Source of the DNA: Aquimarina pacifica
GTDB lineage: Bacteria; Bacteroidota; Bacteroidia; Flavobacteriales; Flavobacteriaceae
Assembly (NCBI RefSeq): GCF_000520955.1
Contig: NZ_JACC01000051.1
Location: 1-45,729, forward strand
Length of the DNA: 45,729 nt
Reading direction: 5' to 3'
Positions 6,403 through 15,093 of this stretch are shown here, piece by piece. Every line of letters begins with the position of its first letter. The stretch's first letter is position 1. The notes below the pieces were generated by a model. It was given only the letters and a program-made list of their open reading frames with translations. It did not search any database and was not told the DNA's origin. A program made the position numbers and the translations under genes.

Positions 6403-9045
6403 TTATTCTGATTCTAACTCTACTTCTGGGGGTTGGTATTCTTCAATATTTTTATGAATTTGAATAATTCTGTAATTAGGCGACGCAATTGTTAAAAAAG
6501 CATGGTCTACTTTATCAAAATATTTCTTTTTTCTATTCCATTTAGTAAGGTCAACACCTCGGGTATCTTCTGTTTTACCCAATGATAGTAACTCTCCAAA
6601 TCCTTCTGCTTCTAGTTTTGTTCTTCTGGTATGAACAACAACAATTTGCTGATCTTTATCATAAACATCAAGAGAGACTTTCATTTTCTCATAACGAAGC
6701 TCTTTGATAATATTTTCTATGTGCTCTTTTAGACCTTGAGCCTGATTATTACCAAAAGTCGAAAAAACATACATCAATTTATGATTTTTTTCTTCTTCTA
6801 AGCCTGTTAAGAAGGTTTTTTCTTGTATTTGAGGAATTGTTACTTGATAAATCAACTGTGCCTTTTTTCCTTCTGGACTTTGTGGGTAATTAAGGGCCAC
6901 ATAGTTAAGTGCTTCTTTGTATGCTTCAAAACCTCTATATCTGCCTATTGCCTGAGCTTTTAACAACTCAAATTTTGGTAAAAATTCTCCTTCGCCTCCA
7001 AATTTGGTAATCAGCTCATCGCTTCGTTTAATAACTTCTGCATATTTTTGATCCCCAAAATCTTTGTATAATTGATTATACATAGCATTGGGACTATTTT
7101 TATCATCTTCTAATGCTTGATCAGGGTTTTGAAGAATCTTAGCATATCTTGATGTCGTATGATTATTAATAATATCTTGTTTGTACGCATTTGACTTTGT
7201 CGTATTTCCTTGTGCCAAATAAATTTTATACAGATTATATTTTGTCGGAATTATTAATCTTTCCTCTGGGTTACTGCTTAATAGATTCTCAAACTTATCT
7301 ATTGCCAACCCATATTCCTGAAACTTTTCTTTATAAACAACTCCTAATTGATAGTATGCAAAATTTCTATCTGTTTGCAAGCTATCAATGATCGCAGGAT
7401 CTGTTGGTAATTGAGAAATATATGTTTGAGGATCAAATGTTGGGTCAGTGTCTATTGAATATTTCTCTTCTTTCTCTTTTTCTTCTTTTGGAGCTGCGCT
7501 TGGGTTAGAAATACTAGAAACTCTCCAGTTATCCTGTAATTCTCTATTCCCAAAAGTTCTTTTAAAAACAGTCTTACCAAAAGCAACTGTTGTTTGATTA
7601 TAAAAATAAAAAGTGCCTTCACTAGAGTTGTTAGGTCCTCTAGAAGTTGTTCCTATGCCAGCTCCTGGTTGTCTAAACCTCTGTTCTGTTGGCAACTCTC
7701 CCTTTATACGAGCAATTTCAGCTGCTCTCTCTGCTATTATTGCCTTGGCTTTTAACTTATCTGTATACTCTTTGTAGTACGCTATTCTTTCTTCGGGAGA
7801 CATGGCATATACAGTAAGAATACTATCATTTACTGTTGCTATACCTTCATACAAAATTACATCCTCAAGATTATCACGTTTTTTCTTTAAAACTCTATAT
7901 CTTTTTGAATCTACAACCATACGCTGAAGCGTACTATCATAATACGCTCCTGAATTAGCATATTCTTTTCTATCAAAACTTATATCACCTAATGTATAAT
8001 AATTGAGAGATTCTAAATACTTATCTTCTGAGTTAGTTCGCAATGATTTATTGTAATAGTCTACTGCCAAATCAATAGAATCATTTGTTTTATGATAAAC
8101 CGCTATTTGATTATATATCATATCTAGAAATGGCCTGTTTTCTCTATTCTCTTCTAGATCTGTTAATAGTTCTAAAAATTCTTCTATATTACCACTTTCG
8201 TAGTCAAAATTTCTAGCTTTGGCCATATAGGCATTCATCATATATCTTCTCGGAGTACGCCTGTTAAGGTCTATAACTTGATCAAATGCATAATTAGCAC
8301 TATCCTTTCGTCCAAGTTCATTTAACAATTGTCCTTTTATATAGAAATATCGTCCTTTTTCTTCGTTTTTTCTCGTATGAATGGCAGCTTTATTAATATA
8401 GGTAACCGCAGAATCTTTTAGTTTAAGATTTATACATGCTTGCGCAATCATTGCGGCAGCATCTGCATACTCCTGAGGTGTCATAACCTCCTGTTCTATC
8501 ATTCTATTGAGATCTTCAATAGCCTTTTCATTATTATCTAGACGAAGGTTGGTTTTAGCCTTCCACACTTTGGCATGATTAATTGTGTTACTTGCGGGAT
8601 ATTTATAGAGTATATAATTAAAAGCCTCTAAAGCGGGAACAAAACGTTGTTCAAAATATCGTGCTTTCCCTAATAATAAAAATGCCTCATCGATTTTAGG
8701 ATTACGCTCTTTCCCATCAATTAGCATACTATGCTTCTGGATAGATTTTACAGCTTTTTCTTCTGCTCTGTCAAAATTCTGGTTCAATACTTCGTTAGGC
8801 AGCCTCACATCTTCGCTCACAATCATACGTTCTATCGGTAGTAATTCCCAGAAATTATCCTTATAGGAGTCTATAAGCTCTTCCTGACCACTATCAAAAG
8901 CTAACCTACCGTTGTATAAAGTGTTATTTTTGGTTGTGACATCATGCCATGCGCGATTTACAAACTTGTTTTTCTTACGAGAACAAGCAAGTCCAATAGT
9001 AGCCAAAAGCAACACAAGAGTAACCTGTGATATTTTTCTTCCCAA
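6403..9045 (-). CDS. sprE: Type IX secretion/gliding lipoprotein SprE (PorW) with TPR repeats
   Basis: SprE/PorW is an outer-membrane-associated lipoprotein needed for the type IX secretion system and gliding motility in Bacteroidota. The 880-residue product has a hydrophobic signal ending in LATIGLAC (Cys21 as the lipidated residue) followed by SRKKNKFVNRAWHDVTTKNNTLYNG, a typical PorW/SprE opening. Helical tetratricopeptide-like repeats fill about residues 110-420 and 560-740, with a low-complexity charged linker near 500-550. The start is TTG at 9045: no ATG lies between it and the upstream in-frame stop, and later starts would destroy the lipoprotein signal. It leads into the bactofilin gene. 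Assignment rests on length, lipobox, architecture and remembered family sequence. Confidence 0.85.
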   Translation of the reverse strand: MGRKISQVTLVLLLATIGLACSRKKNKFVNRAWHDVTTKNNTLYNGRLAFDSGQEELIDSYKDNFWELLPIERMIVSEDVRLPNEVLNQNFDRAEEKAVKSIQKHSMLIDGKERNPKIDEAFLLLGKARYFEQRFVPALEAFNYILYKYPASNTINHAKVWKAKTNLRLDNNEKAIEDLNRMIEQEVMTPQEYADAAAMIAQACINLKLKDSAVTYINKAAIHTRKNEEKGRYFYIKGQLLNELGRKDSANYAFDQVIDLNRRTPRRYMMNAYMAKARNFDYESGNIEEFLELLTDLEENRENRPFLDMIYNQIAVYHKTNDSIDLAVDYYNKSLRTNSEDKYLESLNYYTLGDISFDRKEYANSGAYYDSTLQRMVVDSKRYRVLKKKRDNLEDVILYEGIATVNDSILTVYAMSPEERIAYYKEYTDKLKAKAIIAERAAEIARIKGELPTEQRFRQPGAGIGTTSRGPNNSSEGTFYFYNQTTVAFGKTVFKRTFGNRELQDNWRVSSISNPSAAPKEEKEKEEKYSIDTDPTFDPQTYISQLPTDPAIIDSLQTDRNFAYYQLGVVYKEKFQEYGLAIDKFENLLSSNPEERLIIPTKYNLYKIYLAQGNTTKSNAYKQDIINNHTTSRYAKILQNPDQALEDDKNSPNAMYNQLYKDFGDQKYAEVIKRSDELITKFGGEGEFLPKFELLKAQAIGRYRGFEAYKEALNYVALNYPQSPEGKKAQLIYQVTIPQIQEKTFLTGLEEEKNHKLMYVFSTFGNNQAQGLKEHIENIIKELRYEKMKVSLDVYDKDQQIVVVHTRRTKLEAEGFGELLSLGKTEDTRGVDLTKWNRKKKYFDKVDHAFLTIASPNYRIIQIHKNIEEYQPPEVELESE

Positions 9046-9104
9046 ACCAAATGATTTATTACGAGTGATAACTAAAAAAAAATCTTTTTAGTGTATTTTT
9101 TATA

Positions 9105-9112
9105 CAAAAATA
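9105..9112 (-). promoter_or_regulatory. Possible -7 box for sprE
   Basis: The minus strand reads TATTTTTG here, a match to TAnnTTTG, about 60 bases before the sprE start. No TTG is found at the standard -33 distance, so this is weak support. The 260-base divergent gap (9046-9305) otherwise holds only AT-rich sequence and the promoter of the reductase gene. Confidence 0.3.
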
Positions 9113-9238
9113 TGATGTATGTGGTAAAAATACATTTCTTTATCCAAAAAAAAGGTTATTAACAAAAAATTCTCCTTGGGCTCGTGATTTTTAGTATCCT
9201 AAGTAGAGTTATCAACAACTTAATTGATTCATAGGATT

Positions 9239-9269
9239 TTGTCAATAATTTTACCTTAAAATACATTTG
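9239..9269 (+). promoter_or_regulatory. Predicted promoter of the PaaE-like reductase gene
   Basis: TTG (9239-9241), 20 bases, then TACATTTG (9262-9269) match the Bacteroidota promoter consensus fully. Transcription would start near 9276, leaving a 30-base leader before the ATG at 9306. A second, slightly short match (TTG-N16-TACTTTTG, 9267-9293) overlaps it. Confidence 0.6.
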
Positions 9270-9305
9270 CTTTTGTTGCATTTATTACTTTTGCAAAAAA
9301 AAGTA

Positions 9306-10361
9306 ATGTCAGATTTTAATACACTCACTATAGCAAATATTATACGTGAGACAGCTAAAGCAGTATCTATAACCTTCGAAATTCCGGCGAACTTAAAAGA
9401 AGCATACTCATTTATTTCAGGTCAGTATATCACCATCAAGACCCAAGTCAACGAAAAAGAAATTCGAAGAGCTTATTCAATTTGTAGCACTCCTAAGAGT
9501 AATCAGTTGACTGTCGCTGTTAAAGAAATTAAAGACGGAACTTTTTCTGTTATTGCTAATAACGAACTAAAAGTTGGCGACCAACTTGATGTGCATACTC
9601 CCGAGGGTAATTTTTTATTACACCAAAATTCTGAGTTAAGTAATACGTACTGTGCATTTGCTGCAGGAAGCGGAATCACCCCTATTCTTAGCATGATCAA
9701 ATCTGTATTAGAATCTACACCTAATGGTAAATTTGTACTTGTTTATGGTAATAAAACTCCCGAAGAAACTATTTTTCTAAAAGAGCTTCTATCACTAAAA
9801 GATCAATACCCAGATCGCTTTTTTCTAGAACTTTTCTATAGTAGAACTGATCAAGAAGGTGCGCATTTTGGAAGAATAGAAAAACCTACCATTAATTATA
9901 TCTCAAAAAACAAATTCAAAGATGTTTCTTTCGATGCCTTTTATCTCTGTGGGCCCGAAGAAATGATTACAACCGTAACCGAAGTGCTAATTGAAAATAA
10001 TATCCAAAAAGAAAAAATTCATTTTGAGTTATTTACAAGTAGTAGTGATTCCTCAAATGAAACTGTTTCTAATCTCGAAGGCAAATCTACAATTACTGTA
10101 GTTGTTGATGATGAAGAGTTTAATTTTCTTATGGATCAGAAAAAAACGATATTAGATGCTACATTAGAAGAGGACATTGACGCCCCTTACTCATGTCAAG
10201 GAGGTGTATGTAGCTCATGCATTTGTAGAATAAAAAATGGTACTGCTGTTATGGAAAAAAACAGTATTCTTACAGATTCAGAAATAGCAGAGGGGCTTGT
10301 ACTTGCGTGTCAAGCACATCCTACTTCATCTGTTGTGACCGTAGATTTTGATGATGTATAG
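9306..10361 (+). CDS. PaaE-like NADPH:ferredoxin-type oxidoreductase (FAD + 2Fe-2S)
   Basis: The protein passes electrons from NAD(P)H through FAD to a 2Fe-2S cluster and on to a partner oxygenase or other acceptor. In order it has an FAD-binding barrel with RAYSICS (about residues 55-61), a nucleotide-binding domain with GSGITPILSMI and the YLCGPEEMI segment, and a C-terminal plant-type ferredoxin domain with CQGGVCSSC and a fourth cysteine in LACQAHP. This domain order matches phenylacetyl-CoA epoxidase reductase PaaE and related HCP-reductase-like proteins. No paaABCD genes are near, so the partner is unknown. I chose the ATG at 9306; the in-frame TTG at 9267 lies inside the promoter. Length is 351 residues. 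Confidence 0.9.
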   Translation: MSDFNTLTIANIIRETAKAVSITFEIPANLKEAYSFISGQYITIKTQVNEKEIRRAYSICSTPKSNQLTVAVKEIKDGTFSVIANNELKVGDQLDVHTPEGNFLLHQNSELSNTYCAFAAGSGITPILSMIKSVLESTPNGKFVLVYGNKTPEETIFLKELLSLKDQYPDRFFLELFYSRTDQEGAHFGRIEKPTINYISKNKFKDVSFDAFYLCGPEEMITTVTEVLIENNIQKEKIHFELFTSSSDSSNETVSNLEGKSTITVVVDDEEFNFLMDQKKTILDATLEEDIDAPYSCQGGVCSSCICRIKNGTAVMEKNSILTDSEIAEGLVLACQAHPTSSVVTVDFDDV

Positions 10362-10418
10362 ATAAAGCTAATGTGTTAATAATTGAATTATTTAGTATTA
10401 ACCGCAATTTGCTGAAAA

Positions 10419-10446
10419 CACAAAACTCTTTTTTATTGTTTTTGTG
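10419..10446. terminator. Weak convergent terminator candidate
   Basis: CACAAAAC (10419-10426) can pair with GTTTTTGTG (10438-10446, one bulged base) around a T-rich loop, between the convergent ends of the reductase gene and the GT9 gene. AT-rich with a modest stem, so support is limited. Confidence 0.3.
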
Positions 10447-10448
10447 AT

Positions 10449-11516
10449 TCAAATATTCAATAACTTCTTAATCTGACTCACCACATGTTTCGGAGCGATG
10501 GTATACATCACTTTTTCATATCCAGAGGGTACTTTATTACCATATATTGATGTGGGAATCTGACTATATCTCTCTAAATCAGGCAGAATAGCATTTTCTA
10601 ATGGCTGATTAAAAGGCGCAAATCCTGTAAAAGGGTGTGTTACGCCCCATAACGTAATAGTAGGTATCCCATACATCGCGGCTAAATGTCCGTTGCCACT
10701 ATCCATAGACAGCATACCGTCTAGATTACTTATTAGTGTCAATTCATCTGCAAAGGGTAATTTGCCAGCAATATTAGTCACATTTTGATATTTACTAGAT
10801 ACCATATGTAAAATATCCTCTTCTTTTTTACCTCCTCCGAAAAGAAAAATCTCTACAGTATTTGTAGCATCTATTGTTTCTATTACCTCAATAATTAATT
10901 CTAATGGGTATGTCTTGCTATCATATTGAGCAAATGGAGCAATACCTAACCATTTTTTTACAGAGTTTTGAGTTAACGTTAAAACACCTTGAGTCAATGA
11001 CTTTTTTACAGGAAACTCATGTTTAGACAAATCTAATGGGTATCCTAATCCTGAGAAAACATCAGCATATCTCTGATGTGTAGTTTTTAGCGATCTAAAT
11101 ACTTTATTCTCTGGTCTTGTTAATGATTTTTTCTCTTTTCTACCTTTATTAATTTGAACTACTTTTATACCTGATAAAGAAAATACTGTCTTTAAAACAT
11201 TCGATCGTAGCACATTATGCATATCAGCCACAGCCGTTATTTCTAACTTTTTTAGGGCATTGGCCAATCGAATTAGACCTAGAAATCCTTTATGAGCTCC
11301 ATCAACGTCGGCATGAAACACATTTACATGTTCGATATCAGAGAATATAGGTTCAAAAAACTTTCTTGTAAGTATAGTAATCTTAACATCGGGATATGTC
11401 GCCCTAAAAGTGCGAATAACAGGAACGGTCATCGCAATATCACCCATTGCTGATAACCTGATAACCAGAATATGAGTTGATTTTTTCTCTACATCGACCT
11501 TATCAATATTTGACAT
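10449..11516 (-). CDS. Glycosyltransferase family 9 (heptosyltransferase-like)
   Basis: GT9 enzymes move ADP-heptose or related sugars to lipopolysaccharide inner core at the cytoplasmic face of the inner membrane. The 355-residue product starts its first Rossmann domain with ILVIRLSAMGDIAMTVPVIRTF (about residues 16-37), the hallmark of the family, and carries the donor-site segment MDSGNGHLAAMYGIPTITLWGVTHP near residues 275-300. Length is normal. It lies 33 bases after the DUF4254 gene in the same direction, a pairing I know from many Bacteroidota genomes. The true sugar donor cannot be told from the sequence. Confidence 0.88.
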   Translation of the reverse strand: MSNIDKVDVEKKSTHILVIRLSAMGDIAMTVPVIRTFRATYPDVKITILTRKFFEPIFSDIEHVNVFHADVDGAHKGFLGLIRLANALKKLEITAVADMHNVLRSNVLKTVFSLSGIKVVQINKGRKEKKSLTRPENKVFRSLKTTHQRYADVFSGLGYPLDLSKHEFPVKKSLTQGVLTLTQNSVKKWLGIAPFAQYDSKTYPLELIIEVIETIDATNTVEIFLFGGGKKEEDILHMVSSKYQNVTNIAGKLPFADELTLISNLDGMLSMDSGNGHLAAMYGIPTITLWGVTHPFTGFAPFNQPLENAILPDLERYSQIPTSIYGNKVPSGYEKVMYTIAPKHVVSQIKKLLNI

Positions 11517-11549
11517 AGGTGTATTAATAAATATGAAAAAATTCGCTTA

Positions 11550-12161
11550 TTAGGATTTTTCTGCTCTCAAAACAGGGTTAAGCTCGTCATCATTATACAT
11601 TTTCATCTGTTTATAGACTTTCATGTATTTATCTCCTTCCTCAATATCCTTTAATAAAGTATCGATTGCTGTCGATAAATCAACTCGTTGTTCTAAAAGT
11701 ATATCTAATTTTTTTTGACAAGCATTCTTATGATCTGCCGTAGCATTTTCTCTTACAGTTTCTACATGCATATGGTAAACTTTAAGTGCCAAAATAGACA
11801 ACCTATCCACTCCCCATGCCGGACTTTCTGTATTTATTGTAGCTCCTTTTTTTGGTGTTACATTGCTATACTTTTCTAAAAAGTAACTATCTATGTACTC
11901 TACCATATCAGTGCGGTCCTGATTAGAAGCATCTATTTTCCTTTTTAATGTTAGTGCTGCTACTGGATCAATCTGTGGATCACGAATAATATCTTCATAA
12001 TGCCATTGCACCGTATCTATCCAGCACTTTCTATATAATAAATGCTCTATGGCTTGTGACTTACTATCATAAGGGTTAGAAAATTCTTGATCTACAGTGT
12101 CAATAATATGGTACTTTTCTATGACTTCTCTAAAAATTGAGTTTGCTTTATTGGTAAACAT
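11550..12161 (-). CDS. DUF4254 family protein
   Basis: A 203-residue, largely helical, soluble protein with many charged residues and no signal peptide or membrane helix. Conserved-looking blocks are FREVIEKYHIIDTVDQEFSNP near the start, LLYRKCWIDTVQWHYEDIIRDP (about residues 41-62), and PAWGVDRLSILALKVYHM (about 114-131). I recognise it as DUF4254, a family of unknown function in Bacteroidota that is commonly encoded just upstream of a GT9 glycosyltransferase, as here. A role as a partner of that enzyme in LPS core synthesis is inference from context. Confidence 0.82.
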   Translation of the reverse strand: MFTNKANSIFREVIEKYHIIDTVDQEFSNPYDSKSQAIEHLLYRKCWIDTVQWHYEDIIRDPQIDPVAALTLKRKIDASNQDRTDMVEYIDSYFLEKYSNVTPKKGATINTESPAWGVDRLSILALKVYHMHVETVRENATADHKNACQKKLDILLEQRVDLSTAIDTLLKDIEEGDKYMKVYKQMKMYNDDELNPVLRAEKS

Positions 12162-12300
12162 TTCTATTGTTATTTTATCTAAAATGCGTGTTTCCTATTT
12201 TGTTTCTACCGGTACTCTCAGTATGTGCATTATCATACATATAATAGTACTCCAACTCCCTTTAACTAAAAAAGGTTTTGAATTCTATTTTCGGCAGATA

Positions 12301-12308
12301 CAAAGGTA
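12301..12308 (-). promoter_or_regulatory. Possible -7 box for the DUF4254-GT9 pair
   Basis: The minus strand reads TACCTTTG, a TAnnTTTG match, about 140 bases before the DUF4254 start. No TTG lies at the expected -33 spacing. The 216-base gap 12162-12377 shows no gene. Confidence 0.3.
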
Positions 12309-12377
12309 TCATATTTTGTAATAGTAAAAGAAATCTCAGGTAATAATCAATATAATTCTGGAATACAGATATTTGTA

Positions 12378-13298
12378 TTAAAAAAACACCAGTGTAAAAG
12401 GAATTAGTATAAATATCCAAATATTAATTTCTTTGGCAAACTGGTTATACTGCATCTCTAAATAGGTAGTCCCTATTATGGCTAATGGGGTAGAAATGAA
12501 AAACAACTCTGAAGTATTTTTTTCTGGAGCAATAAGCCCGACTGCAATTGCAAAAATAAAGTAAGCTATGATAACATTCAGCACCGGCTTAGTACTGGCT
12601 GTTTTTTTACCAAACTTAACCAAATACACCGAAAAAAAGAATACAATAAGAATAGCACATACTACAACAGAGAAAAGCCGATCTTTTATAAGATATGCGT
12701 CGAACGAAAACGAAACAGGCTCTATATAACCAGAAAATGAGAAAAAAGTGTCATAAAATAACAAGGTAAAACAATTCGCCAGGACATAAACAGAAGTAAG
12801 CCCGATAACAGGAATAATCCAATTTTTATAATTCTTGGGATCAAAGTAAAGTATCCCAAAAAACACCAAGCCCATGAAACCAATGCTCCAAAAACAGACC
12901 AATGATGCCAGCCCTATGCATATAGAGGCGTTAAGAATTTTGAGATTAACATGCTTTTCATTTTTAAGATATACTATGTTTTGTGCCGCCAATTGCACAA
13001 AAATACTAGACAATAAAATATCAAAATTGATTAAGGAATATGGCAACATCCCCGTTATAACAGCATATAATAATATTGTAAATGTTCCTTTCTGTGTGAG
13101 ATCGTTTCTTTGAACTTCTGCACTAAGCATTCTCATCGGTAATATATACAACAACATGCTGCCAATTGTAATCAATATATGGCTGTTTTCTAGTGTAAAT
13201 CCTTTTTTGTAAAAGGCTATACAAAACAAAATAGCCATGTATAATGCCACTACAATGTAATTAATAGGTTTTGATTTACTAAAAAAGCTTGATAACAC
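12378..13298 (-). CDS. DUF6427 family polytopic membrane protein
   Basis: A 306-residue inner-membrane protein with about eight to ten hydrophobic helices along its full length and few polar loops. The opening SSFFSKSKPINYIVVALYMAIL and the position beside DUF6341 and purD match the Flavobacteriia family I know as DUF6427. No catalytic motif is recognisable and its function is unknown. The start is GTG at 13298; no ATG fits, and the family begins directly before the SKSKPIN motif. The first bases of the gene overlap the predicted plus-strand promoter of the neighbouring small gene. Confidence 0.78.
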   Translation of the reverse strand: MLSSFFSKSKPINYIVVALYMAILFCIAFYKKGFTLENSHILITIGSMLLYILPMRMLSAEVQRNDLTQKGTFTILLYAVITGMLPYSLINFDILLSSIFVQLAAQNIVYLKNEKHVNLKILNASICIGLASLVCFWSIGFMGLVFFGILYFDPKNYKNWIIPVIGLTSVYVLANCFTLLFYDTFFSFSGYIEPVSFSFDAYLIKDRLFSVVVCAILIVFFFSVYLVKFGKKTASTKPVLNVIIAYFIFAIAVGLIAPEKNTSELFFISTPLAIIGTTYLEMQYNQFAKEINIWIFILIPFTLVFF

Positions 13299-13318
13299 TA
13301 GTATTTTTTATATTTTTG
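13289..13318 (+). promoter_or_regulatory. Predicted promoter of the DUF6341 gene
   Basis: TTG (13289-13291), 19 bases, then TATTTTTG (13311-13318) match the Bacteroidota consensus exactly. The transcript would carry a leader of about 100 bases before the ATG at 13425. The -33 element lies within the 5' end of the divergent DUF6427 gene. Confidence 0.55.
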
Positions 13319-13424
13319 CAAAGGAAAATACTCTGGTATTTCCATTATTATATATTATTAGCAATTTATAAAAAGTTTTTAGTTTAACTCATTAGAAGTT
13401 TCTAAAAGAAATATAGAATATATT

Positions 13425-13655
13425 ATGAAAGAATTTTTTGAAGCAATCCAATCCTTTTTTGTTGATTTATTATTTGCTCCTTTTGATGCGCTAAGAGCAT
13501 TAGAATTAGAAAGCTGGACTGCAGCAAATGTGGTAAATTGGATATTTATGATTGTAGGTTCCTTAGCATTTATTTATTGGATGAAGGAACTTAAAAAATT
13601 TAATGATAATGATGAAGAGGATAGAGATCCTAAAGCACATTCATTTTTGAATTAA
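13425..13655 (+). CDS. DUF6341 family small membrane protein
   Basis: A 76-residue protein with an N-terminal amphipathic stretch (FFEAIQSFFVDLLFAPFDAL), the conserved LRALELESW motif (about residues 23-31), one membrane helix (about 36-53, VVNWIFMIVGSLAFIYWM) and an acidic tail ending DPKAHSFLN. I recognise the family as DUF6341, of unknown function and widely kept in Flavobacteriia. The gene has its own consensus promoter and is followed by a strong bidirectional terminator, so it is a monocistronic unit. Confidence 0.83.
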   Translation: MKEFFEAIQSFFVDLLFAPFDALRALELESWTAANVVNWIFMIVGSLAFIYWMKELKKFNDNDEEDRDPKAHSFLN

Positions 13656-13694
13656 AAAACTCCTAAAAATACACTCTCAGTTTAGAGATACTAT

Positions 13695-13738
13695 TAAAAA
13701 ACTCCTACTAAAAACAATTTTAGTAAGAGTTTTTTTTG
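13695..13738. terminator. Bidirectional intrinsic terminator
   Basis: AAAAACTC-C-TACTAAAA (13696-13713) pairs with TTTTAGTA-A-GAGTTTTT (13718-13734), with one C/A mismatch and a four-base loop, flanked by an A-run on one side and a T-run on the other. It serves both the DUF6341 gene (+) and purD (-), whose stops face each other here. A degenerate copy of its left arm (ATTAAAAAACTCCTA) begins near 13652. Confidence 0.85.
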
Positions 13739-13757
13739 TACCACAGAATTAGAAAGA

Positions 13758-15035
13758 TTACAAATCGAATCCCAAATCTTTTCTATAATACATTTTGTCA
13801 AAGTGCATTTTTTCTATACTATTATAAGACTTTTTTAAGGCACCCTTAAAATCTTCATCAAAAGATGTAATTGCAATTACTCTACCCCCATTAGTTACTA
13901 CTTTATCACCATTTACAGTAGTTCCTGCATGAAAAATAATAGATTCTGAACCTGAAATTGTGTCTAAACCTTTAATTTCTTTTCCTTTTTCATAAGCCTC
14001 GGGATATCCTCCAGAAACTGTCATTACTGTAGTAGCGGTTCTAGGATCAAGCTCTAATTGAACGGTATCCAAAGTTTGTGCACCAACATGATTAAATAAC
14101 TCTACCAAATCAGTTTTGACTCTTGGTAGTACCGCCTCTGTTTCTGGGTCTCCCATACGTACATTGTATTCAATAACCTTAGGGTCGTTTCCTACTTTGA
14201 TAAGCCCAATAAAAATAAAACCTTTATAGTCTATATTTTCTTTTGCCAAGCCATCTACTGTAGGTTTAATGATCTGCTCTTCTATCTTCTTCATAAAAGC
14301 ATCATTAGCAAAAGGAACAGGTGAAATTGCTCCCATACCTCCTGTATTAAGTCCTGTATCTCCTTCTCCTATTCGTTTATAATCTTTGGCGGTTGGTAGT
14401 GTTACATAGTTTTTACCATCTGTTAATACGAAAACACTAAGCTCAATACCATCCAGAAACTCTTCTATAACAACTTTTTCACTGGCCGCTCCAAATTTCT
14501 TATTGGTAAGCATATTTTCGAGTTCTAACTTGGCTTCCTCGAGATTCTGAAGGATCAAAACTCCTTTACCCGCTGCAAGACCATCTGCCTTCAAAACATA
14601 TGGTGCGCTAAGTGTTTCTAAAAATTGCTTTCCTTCGTTTACAGTCTCTGCATCAAAACTTTGGTATGCAGCTGTAGGTATATTATGTCTAAATAAAAAT
14701 TCTTTTGCATACTCCTTACTTCCTTCTAATCGTGCTCCTTCCTGAGAAGGTCCAATCACAACAACATCCTTAAGACCTTCATCTTTTGCAAAATAATCAC
14801 TAATACCCTGAACCAATGGATCTTCTGGCCCTACTACAACCATTTCAATATTCTTTTCTAATACTAAATTTTTAATAGCGGAAAAGTCTGTAACTGCTAT
14901 CGGTATATTAGTGGCTATTTCTCTTGTTCCTGCGTTACCTGGGGCAACAAACAAGTTATCGCAAAGTGAACTTTGTGTAATTTTATAAGCGAATGTGTGT
15001 TCTCTTCCTCCGGATCCAAGTACTAAAATATTCAT
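13758..15035 (-). CDS. purD: Phosphoribosylamine-glycine ligase (GARS)
   Basis: PurD joins phosphoribosylamine and glycine with ATP to make GAR, the second step of purine synthesis in the cytoplasm. The 425-residue product has the N-terminal MNILVLGSGGREHTFAYKI motif, PGNAGT near residue 33, the ATP-grasp core with LKADGLAAGKGVLI (about residues 147-160), and the NVRMGDPETEAVLPR signature (about 290-304). Length matches E. coli PurD (429). It is separated from the polysaccharide locus by a gap containing an AT-rich hairpin and a -7 box, and it ends at the bidirectional terminator, so it appears to be its own transcription unit. Confidence 0.97.
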   Translation of the reverse strand: MNILVLGSGGREHTFAYKITQSSLCDNLFVAPGNAGTREIATNIPIAVTDFSAIKNLVLEKNIEMVVVGPEDPLVQGISDYFAKDEGLKDVVVIGPSQEGARLEGSKEYAKEFLFRHNIPTAAYQSFDAETVNEGKQFLETLSAPYVLKADGLAAGKGVLILQNLEEAKLELENMLTNKKFGAASEKVVIEEFLDGIELSVFVLTDGKNYVTLPTAKDYKRIGEGDTGLNTGGMGAISPVPFANDAFMKKIEEQIIKPTVDGLAKENIDYKGFIFIGLIKVGNDPKVIEYNVRMGDPETEAVLPRVKTDLVELFNHVGAQTLDTVQLELDPRTATTVMTVSGGYPEAYEKGKEIKGLDTISGSESIIFHAGTTVNGDKVVTNGGRVIAITSFDEDFKGALKKSYNSIEKMHFDKMYYRKDLGFDL

Positions 15036-15062
15036 GATATGCTATAAGTGTTTTTACGGCCT

Positions 15063-15070
15063 CAAAAATA
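15063..15070 (-). promoter_or_regulatory. Possible -7 box for purD
   Basis: The minus strand reads TATTTTTG, a TAnnTTTG match, 28 bases before the purD ATG. No TTG lies at the usual -33 spacing. Confidence 0.4.
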
Positions 15071-15093
15071 GTTTATTCGATGTTGTATAGCTA

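Noticed and set aside
9155..9215. DnaA-box-like words TTATTAACA and TTATCAACA upstream of the reductase gene
   Set aside because: Only two imperfect matches in AT-rich DNA, with no dnaA gene, no cluster of perfect boxes and no repeat array. An origin cannot be supported.
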